Of a stretch of 9,699 nt of DNA, positions 5,421 through 9,699 are shown in pieces. The position numbers were made by a program, and so were the translations under genes. The stretch's first letter is position 1; the number at the start of each line of letters is the position of its first letter. The stretch is taken from NCBI GenBank assembly GCA_946478635.1, contig CAMLCX010000155.1, positions 1 through 9,699 on the forward strand, given 5' to 3'. The notes under the pieces are model-generated. The model made no database searches. It had not been told where the DNA came from and saw only the letters and a list, made by a program, of their open reading frames with translations. Origin of the DNA: an uncultured Pseudomonadota bacterium. GTDB lineage: Bacteria; Desulfobacterota_B; Binatia; UBA9968.

Positions 5421-6566
5421 ATGAAGTTCTCCGTTTTTATGATGCCGCTGCACCATCCGACGGAAAATCCGGCGCTGGCGTTCGATCGCGATATTGATTT
5501 GATTCGCTACGCCGACGAGCTCGGCTTCGATGAATTTTTCATCGGCGAGCATCACTCCGGCGGCTGGGAAACTATGCCGGCCCCTGAGATGGCGCTCGCC
5601 AAGGCGTCGGCGCAGGCTCATCGCATCCGCCTCGGCACCTCGGTGATCAGCGTGCCGTTTCATCATCCGTTTCACGTGGCCGAGCGGATGGCGTTTCTCG
5701 ATCATCTCACGCGCGGCCGCGCCATTCTCGGCGTCGGCCCTTGCGCGTTGGTTACGGACAAGAATCTTTTCGGACTCGCTACTGAAAAGCTTTACCCGAT
5801 GATGGCGGAATCCGTCGACATCATCGTGCGCTTGCTCGAGTCGCCGGAGCCGATCGACTACGACGGCCAATTTTGGCAGATCAAGCAGATGCGCCTGCAA
5901 CTTCGTTCCTACCAGCAGCCGCGCATGCCGCTCGCCATCGCGTCATCGGGAAATGCGATCAGCCTCGAGCTCGCGGGCAAGTACGGCATGATGTTCTTAT
6001 CTCCAGCGGGGAAAAATATCAGAAACAATCAGACCAAGGCCGAGCAATGGAAGAAGGTCGAAGCGATCGCCGCCAGACATGGCACGGCGACTTCGCGCGA
6101 TAACTGGCGCATAGCGACGTGCGTTTATCTTGCCGATAGCCGGGAAGAGGCCTGGCGCGATGTCGAGGCGAGCATCGATCGCGACAAGGAGTATTTTTTT
6201 TCCATCGGCTTGAAAGCGCCCTACGAATCTTATCCCGGCCAGCCGGCGCATGAAATCACCGCGCGCTCGGGCGCCGACCGGCGCGACTGGATCATCGGCA
6301 CGCCGGACGATGCGATCGCGCAGATCGAGCGCATGCAGGCGGAAACCGGCGGCTTCGGCGGGCTATTGCTGGCCACCCACGAGTGGGCAGGCACGGAAAG
6401 GCTGCGCCGATCCTATGAGCTATTCGCTCGTTACGTGATGCCGCATTTTCGCGGCCATACCCAAGGATATCGCGACGAATGGCGGCGCATTCAGGAGACA
6501 GTCAATGATGGCGGCTTTGCCGCCACCGGCGCCGGGCAGCGCAGCAACCTCGCGATCAAAGTCTAG
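5421..6566 (+). CDS. LLM class flavin-dependent oxidoreductase, limonene 1,2-monooxygenase-like
   Basis: The 381-aa protein is a bacterial luciferase-like TIM barrel. Visible landmarks are the opening strand MKFSVFMMPLHHP, the D-E-L-G-F-D-E-F-F-I-G-E-H-H segment (residues 32-45), R-I-R-L-G-T-S-V at 68-75, A-F-L-D-H-L-T-R-G-R at 91-100 followed by the glycine-rich G-V-G-P, and the late I-G-T-P-D-D-A-I motif. Relatives use FMNH2 from a separate reductase, or F420, to oxygenate or oxidise small organics; the best-known close group is limonene 1,2-monooxygenase. No reductase partner is in the window. The frame is open back to a TTG at 5361, but GAGGA at 5410-5414 is spaced six bases from the ATG at 5421 and would leave no room for the ATG at 5415. 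It lies 93 bp after the binding-protein gene, probably in one transcript. Confidence 0.9.
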   Translation: MKFSVFMMPLHHPTENPALAFDRDIDLIRYADELGFDEFFIGEHHSGGWETMPAPEMALAKASAQAHRIRLGTSVISVPFHHPFHVAERMAFLDHLTRGRAILGVGPCALVTDKNLFGLATEKLYPMMAESVDIIVRLLESPEPIDYDGQFWQIKQMRLQLRSYQQPRMPLAIASSGNAISLELAGKYGMMFLSPAGKNIRNNQTKAEQWKKVEAIAARHGTATSRDNWRIATCVYLADSREEAWRDVEASIDRDKEYFFSIGLKAPYESYPGQPAHEITARSGADRRDWIIGTPDDAIAQIERMQAETGGFGGLLLATHEWAGTERLRRSYELFARYVMPHFRGHTQGYRDEWRRIQETVNDGGFAATGAGQRSNLAIKV

Positions 6567-6572
6567 CCAAAC

Positions 6573-7898
6573 ATGTTTGAAATTTCGGGATGCGAGAGAT
6601 CGGAAAAAACTGTGTCTCACGCAAAGGCGCAAAGGGCGCCAAGGTTTGGCGAAACAAGTCGGGCTGTTGTTTTGCATGCGGCTCGCCGGCGACGTTCCTT
6701 CTTTTCCCGCGTTCCGCTTGCCGTGCCGTCTTGGAGCGGCTCCACCTACGGCGCGATTTTTAAATCTCTGGTTTCGAACGGCGTCATCGATGGTCTAGAG
6801 ATCGAGTCGCTCCGATCCTTGCTGATCCAGCAATTCGGCGTCGAGGACGCGATGCTCTGTGGCTCCGGCAGCCTGGCTCTGGAAATGGCGTTACGCGCGT
6901 GCGGCGTGCGGCAAGGTGATGAAGTAGTCATTCCGACTTTCTGCTGCGGCGCGGTGGTTCCTCCGATCGTGGCATCGGGCGCAGTTCCCGTGCTCGCCGA
7001 TGTCGGCAATGAACTCAATCTCACGGCCGAGACGATTTTGCCTGTGCTGACAAGAAAAACCAAAGCGATCGTCGTGCCGCATCTGTTCGGCAACCCCGCC
7101 GAGATCGAAGCGATTATCGATATTGCCCGGGGAAAGAATATTCGACTTATCGACGACGCCGCTCAGGCGTTTGGCGCGACGATCGACGGGAAATGGGCCG
7201 GCAGCTTTGGCGATATTGGAATTCTCAGCTTCGGCGCCGAGAAAATCTGTTTTGGTCTCGGCGGCGGAGCCTTGCTCTCCAGGCGCGGAGATTTTCTGAG
7301 CGATGCCGCGAGTTTGAATTTGAAGCGACCGCGGCTGGCGCCGACGCTGCGCGTGCTTTTATCCACGCTGTTCTGGCGCCGCTGGCGGCGCTGGACGTTG
7401 CCGCTGCATGAATGGTCATCGCGCGCGGATTCTATTGGCCCGGAAACCAAGCCGAAACGCTATCGCAGCGAATCCATGGCCAACCTCAATGCGGCCGTCG
7501 CCCTCAGTCTGGCGCGATCGCTGAAAGAAAACCTCGAAGCCCGGCGCGTTCGAGCGCGCGCCTACCGCGAGTTGCTCGGAGATGTGCAGCGTCTTCAGCT
7601 GATCCCGCATCGGCCGGGCTCGGCATGTCTGGCTCAGGTTGTAAGAGTCGCAAGTGTAGGGCGGCACGAAGATCTTGCGGTGACAGTCACCGAGGCGCTC
7701 GGCCGTGCGGGTTACGAGGTGCAGGGCAGCTATGTGCCGCTTCACCGCCTACCGTATTGCTCGATGTGTGTTTGGGAAAACCTTTCTTGTGCTGATAGAG
7801 TTTGGCCCGATCTGATCGAGCTTCCTTGCGAGCCCGGCGTGAGCCTGGATGAAACCGAACGCATCGCTGCGATCGTCAAAAGAACCCTCTCCGCGTAG
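6573..7898 (+). CDS. DegT/DnrJ/EryC1/StrS family PLP aminotransferase, 5' end uncertain
   Basis: This is an aspartate-aminotransferase-fold enzyme that usually transaminates keto-sugars, often nucleotide-linked. With the ATG at 6573 the product is 441 aa. The recognisable family starts near residue 47 (VPLAVPSWSG). Then come C-G-S-G-S-L-A-L (96-103), V-V-I-P-T-F (118-123), I-D-D-A-A-Q-A-F (193-200) with the PLP-contacting Asp and Gln, and S-F-G-A-E-K (219-224), where Lys224 should carry PLP. The catalytic set therefore looks intact. The first 46 residues include SHAKAQRAPRFG, which is the translation of a dispersed repeat at 6616-6643 and not family sequence. Alternative starts are GTG 6612 and TTG 6672; none has a good ribosome binding site. 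GTG 6723 would cut into the fold. From residue 47 the product is 395 aa, a typical family length. Its partner genes for sugar biosynthesis are not in the window. Confidence 0.82.
   Translation: MFEISGCERSEKTVSHAKAQRAPRFGETSRAVVLHAARRRRSFFSRVPLAVPSWSGSTYGAIFKSLVSNGVIDGLEIESLRSLLIQQFGVEDAMLCGSGSLALEMALRACGVRQGDEVVIPTFCCGAVVPPIVASGAVPVLADVGNELNLTAETILPVLTRKTKAIVVPHLFGNPAEIEAIIDIARGKNIRLIDDAAQAFGATIDGKWAGSFGDIGILSFGAEKICFGLGGGALLSRRGDFLSDAASLNLKRPRLAPTLRVLLSTLFWRRWRRWTLPLHEWSSRADSIGPETKPKRYRSESMANLNAAVALSLARSLKENLEARRVRARAYRELLGDVQRLQLIPHRPGSACLAQVVRVASVGRHEDLAVTVTEALGRAGYEVQGSYVPLHRLPYCSMCVWENLSCADRVWPDLIELPCEPGVSLDETERIAAIVKRTLSA
6616..6643 (+). repeat. Dispersed CGCAAAG-type repeat, copy 3, at the 5' end of the aminotransferase frame
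   Basis: The 28-mer begins CTCACGCAAAGGCGCAAAG and matches the inverse of 1041-1068 at 25 of 28 positions. It begins 49 bp after the LLM stop codon and lies inside the longest possible aminotransferase reading frame, so it marks either inserted 5' sequence or a wrongly extended start. Confidence 0.65.
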
Positions 7899-7904
7899 AC
7901 GCGA

Positions 7905-7918
7905 TCCGCGACAGCGGA
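7905..7918 (+). terminator. Small hairpin after the aminotransferase gene
   Basis: TCCGC (7905-7909) pairs with GCGGA (7914-7918) around a GACA loop, starting six bases after the stop codon. The arms resemble the TCCGCG/CGCGGA hairpin after the VOC gene. There is no T-tract, so terminator function is weakly supported. Confidence 0.25.
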
Positions 7919-8010
7919 AGATCTTGTGCCAGTTGTCTGTGAGATCCTGTGTCGTCGCTTCCAGTATTGACATACCCTGTCCATTTAACCGAGCGCGCAG
8001 CTGCACAAAA

Positions 8011-8040
8011 GCGCCGCGAAGCGCCGGGAAGCGGTGAGAA
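8011..8040. promoter_or_regulatory. Three 10-bp direct repeats upstream of the first paralog
   Basis: GCGCCGCGAA, GCGCCGGGAA and GCGGTGAGAA follow one another without gaps. Units 1 and 2 differ at one base, units 2 and 3 at three. A 10-bp period puts each copy on the same face of the helix, and the block ends about 30 bp before the -10 element of the gene at 8098. The last bases run into GAGAAATTCTC (8036-8046), an 11-bp palindrome. A protein-binding site is plausible; no matching block is seen before the second paralog. Confidence 0.35.
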
Positions 8041-8066
8041 ATTCTCCCGAGAAGCCGATAGTGTGC

Positions 8067-8097
8067 GGGGTATATAACTTGCGTCATTGAGCTTCGC
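8067..8097 (+). promoter_or_regulatory. Promoter and short leader of the first paralog
   Basis: GGGGTATATAACTTGCGTC followed by ATTGAGCTTCGC leads directly to the ATG at 8098. A -10 element (TATAAC, 8073-8078) is clear; a -35 is not. The implied leader is only about a dozen bases. Nearly the same sequence precedes the second paralog (8921-8948), with GGTATA, TTGCGTC, TTGAG and TCGCATGA shared in order, which supports a functional promoter and the chosen start. Confidence 0.5.
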
Positions 8098-8715
8098 ATG
8101 AAGTTCAAGGCGACAAACCTAGCGCATAAACTTCCAACAACGTCGGTGTCCATGGCCCAAGAGCTCCGGACAGTCGGTCAAGGTTTGGAATCGCTCGACG
8201 TGGAGGACTTTGATTTGAAGGTCGAGGGCGACGGTTATTTTGCGTTGGCCATCCCGCGTAATTCGATAAAGTCGAACCATACGACTGGCGCCGTAAAAAA
8301 GGCTCTTCAAAGCGCATGGGGCAGCGTCACCAGCCGTAGCTCCTGCGATCGTAAATTGGATGAGGGCGCTTCGGGCGTTTTCCGCGTGTTGTTCACCCCT
8401 CAAGGACTAGTTCGACTGGAGCGTGCCGGTAAGGCAAGAAGGAGTGCGAATTCGGCAGGCGTTCCCAATCTGAAAAAACTGGCGCAGGTGTTGCGCATGG
8501 TCGGCGAACACATCGATACCAGGTCGGGCCACCTGCTCAAAGTCAGCAAACGGGGAAACCGGATTGCGTTCGAGTTTTCCACCGTCACCGGCCGCCTTCG
8601 CACCGAAGAATGGAAAATATCTGAGCTCTACGAGCTGTGGTTGGAAGCATCCAAGCTGCGAGAAGAGCGCTCCACCATTGTCGAACGAAACTCCAGCGCG
8701 AACGGTAGCCGATAG
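8098..8715 (+). CDS. Uncharacterised protein, tandem paralog 1
   Basis: I do not recognise this 205-aa family. The product is homologous along its length to the protein encoded at 8949-9572. The strongest block is residues 14-54, TTSVSMAQELRTVGQGLESL through GDGYFALAIPR, identical to its partner at 33 of 41 positions. A variable stretch (about 55-85) follows, then shared DRKL, R-V-L-F-T-P-x-G-L-x-R-L, L-x-Q-x-L-R-x-V-G-E, S-G-x-L-L-K, and a C-terminal E-E-W-K-x-S-E-L-x-E-x-W-L-x-A-S. There is no signal peptide, membrane segment or Cys/His metal motif, so it is probably a soluble cytosolic protein. The ATG at 8098 is preferred over 8152 because homology to the paralog extends upstream of 8152 and both genes share CGCATGA at this point. 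A ribosome binding site is weak or absent. It has its own promoter. Confidence 0.75.
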   Translation: MKFKATNLAHKLPTTSVSMAQELRTVGQGLESLDVEDFDLKVEGDGYFALAIPRNSIKSNHTTGAVKKALQSAWGSVTSRSSCDRKLDEGASGVFRVLFTPQGLVRLERAGKARRSANSAGVPNLKKLAQVLRMVGEHIDTRSGHLLKVSKRGNRIAFEFSTVTGRLRTEEWKISELYELWLEASKLREERSTIVERNSSANGSR

Positions 8716-8866
8716 GACCCCAGCCTCACACCAGTCATTCCACTTCGATCCTTTCCGCGCGACGGAACATCTGACTGCACTCTCAAGCCTCGCGTGTTGT
8801 GATTCAACCCTCAAACGCTAGGACAATCTTGTTCGTGTGCTCTGCGTAAAGCATCCTCTATGACCG

Positions 8867-8883
8867 GTTCTCGATATCAGAAC
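8867..8883. promoter_or_regulatory. Inverted repeat GTTCT-N7-AGAAC upstream of the second paralog
   Basis: GTTCT (8867-8871) and AGAAC (8879-8883) enclose CGATATC. The site ends 39 bp before the -10 of the gene at 8949, a plausible operator position. It shares TTCTC and AGAA elements with the GAGAAATTCTC palindrome before paralog 1, but at a different distance. Confidence 0.25.
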
Positions 8884-8920
8884 GCGGGGAAAACTGCTGT
8901 TAATGATCCAATTGTGTCAA

Positions 8921-8948
8921 GGTATACTTTTTGCGTCTTTTGAGTCGC
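8921..8948 (+). promoter_or_regulatory. Promoter and short leader of the second paralog
   Basis: GGTATACTTTTTGCGTC followed by TTTTGAGTCGC runs into the ATG at 8949. TATACT at 8923-8928 is a good -10; the -35 region is unclear. It aligns with the promoter at 8067-8097 with one base difference in the spacing from the -10 to the ATG. Confidence 0.5.
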
Positions 8949-9572
8949 ATGACGCTCCACGGAAGAGAATTGAGACTCAACCGTACGACATCGATGACGA
9001 TCGCCCAGGAGTTACGAACGGTCGGCCAGGGATTGGAATCGCTCGAAGTTGAGGACTTTGATCTCCAAGGCGAGGGTAATGGATATTTTGCCTTGGGCAT
9101 TCCGCGAACTCAGATTCGAAGCCCGGACATGATCCGTTTCGATAAAACCTTCGCGCTTAACTGGGTGCGAAATGTTTGGCGGAGTTTCATCGGACACAAT
9201 TCGCCGGACCGAAAGCTGGCCGACCCGGGAGCGGATGTTTTGCGCATATTATTTACCCCGGAAGGGCTTTTAAGATTAGATGCGGCGGGAATCGCCAAGC
9301 GCAATCCGTACGTGCCGGGCAGTCCTGATTCGAATAAACTCGGCCAGATTCTACGCATCGTGGGCGAATGTCTCGATGCCAAATCGGGTCGCTTGCTCAA
9401 AATCCGCAAACGACGGCAGCTTGTCTCCTTCGAATACGCCACGCGCGCCGACGAACACGCCATCGAGGAGTGGAAAGTTTCCGAGCTCTGCGAGATCTGG
9501 TTGGACGCGTCCAACCAAAGACAAGCGCGCGCCAACGCTGTCGACCGAAAACTACAGGGCGACCATCGCTAG
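8949..9572 (+). CDS. Uncharacterised protein, tandem paralog 2
   Basis: This is the 207-aa second member of the tandem pair, about half identical overall to the gene 233 bp upstream by eye. It shares the AQELRTVGQGLESL block, V-E-D-F-D-L, G-Y-F-A-L-x-I-P-R, R-I-L-F-T-P-E-G-L-L-R-L and the end motif E-E-W-K-V-S-E-L-C-E-I-W-L-D-A-S. The variable middle differs strongly and is slightly longer, including W-V-R-N-V-W-R-S-F-I-G. The frame is open to a TTG at 8931, but the ATG at 8949 matches the start of paralog 1 and lies one codon different in distance from the shared TTS. It ends in a charged tail (N-A-V-D-R-K-L-Q). No export signal or known catalytic motif is visible. Divergence in the middle with conserved ends hints at a conserved scaffold with differing specificity; this is inference. 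Confidence 0.75.
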   Translation: MTLHGRELRLNRTTSMTIAQELRTVGQGLESLEVEDFDLQGEGNGYFALGIPRTQIRSPDMIRFDKTFALNWVRNVWRSFIGHNSPDRKLADPGADVLRILFTPEGLLRLDAAGIAKRNPYVPGSPDSNKLGQILRIVGECLDAKSGRLLKIRKRRQLVSFEYATRADEHAIEEWKVSELCEIWLDASNQRQARANAVDRKLQGDHR

Positions 9573-9615
9573 ATCCGAACGCCAACCCGGATTATTCGTG
9601 GTAAAGCTGTGATCG

Positions 9616-9650
9616 AGCTGCAACCCTTCCGGAACGAAGGCAACGCAGCT
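9616..9650 (+). other. Nested hairpin 3' of the second paralog
   Basis: AGCTG (9616-9620) pairs with CAGCT (9646-9650). Inside, CCTTC (9625-9629) pairs with GAAGG (9636-9640), with CAAC on both sides of the internal loop. It starts 43 bp after the stop codon. No T-run follows. The rest of 9573-9699 shows nothing I can name. Confidence 0.3.
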
Positions 9651-9699
9651 GTGCCTTGAAGATGCAAGCGGGCCAGTTGCCTCATGAGGTCAGCAGCGA

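Noticed and set aside
7416..7745. Minus-strand and alternative plus-strand frames within the aminotransferase region
   Set aside because: They overlap a gene with a complete catalytic set and show no conserved motifs of their own.

Overview
The window is a GC-rich, gene-dense stretch of bacterial chromosome. It carries nine confident protein genes and one small hypothetical gene; I see no rRNA, tRNA, CRISPR array, transposase or phage gene. The style suggests an uncultured, metabolically versatile soil or sediment lineage of the Binatota/Rokubacteria/Tectomicrobia/deltaproteobacterial kind. The clues are NMT1/THI5-like periplasmic binding proteins without transporter partners, a limonene-monooxygenase-like LLM flavoprotein, VOC and cupin metalloproteins, a corrinoid/Fe-S reductase-like protein, and short G/C/A-rich dispersed repeats in the gaps. 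The taxonomic guess is inference from gene style only.

Layout. 1-102 is a dispersed repeat and leader. 103-870 (+) is a two-domain VOC protein, convergent with 1116-2114 (-), a secreted NMT1-like solute-binding protein; a cluster of repeats lies between them. The divergent gap 2115-2338 holds a 9-bp direct repeat (19-bp period) just upstream of a sigma70-like promoter for the cupin gene at 2339-2713 (+). The 303-bp gap 2714-3016 is filled by two imperfect inverted pairs of dispersed repeats. Then, all on +, come an RdhA/QueG-like protein with two 4Fe-4S motifs (3017-3922), a 69-aa hypothetical (3929-4138), a second NMT1-like binding protein (4335-5327), an LLM flavin oxidoreductase (5421-6566) and a DegT/DnrJ/EryC1/StrS aminotransferase (stop at 7898). 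The aminotransferase reading frame is open through a dispersed repeat at its 5' end. The last part carries two tandem, clearly homologous genes of a family I do not recognise (8098-8715 and 8949-9572), each preceded by a nearly identical promoter/leader.

How the genes may work together. The first seven or so genes look like a small-molecule capture and catabolism neighbourhood: two binding proteins for uptake or sensing, with oxidoreductases (VOC, cupin, LLM, corrinoid-type reductase) that could act on an aromatic, terpenoid or halogenated compound. No permease, ATPase or regulator gene is visible, so the substrate cannot be named. The tandem paralogs at the right end look functionally separate, with their own promoters. 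They are the best candidate here for something undescribed.
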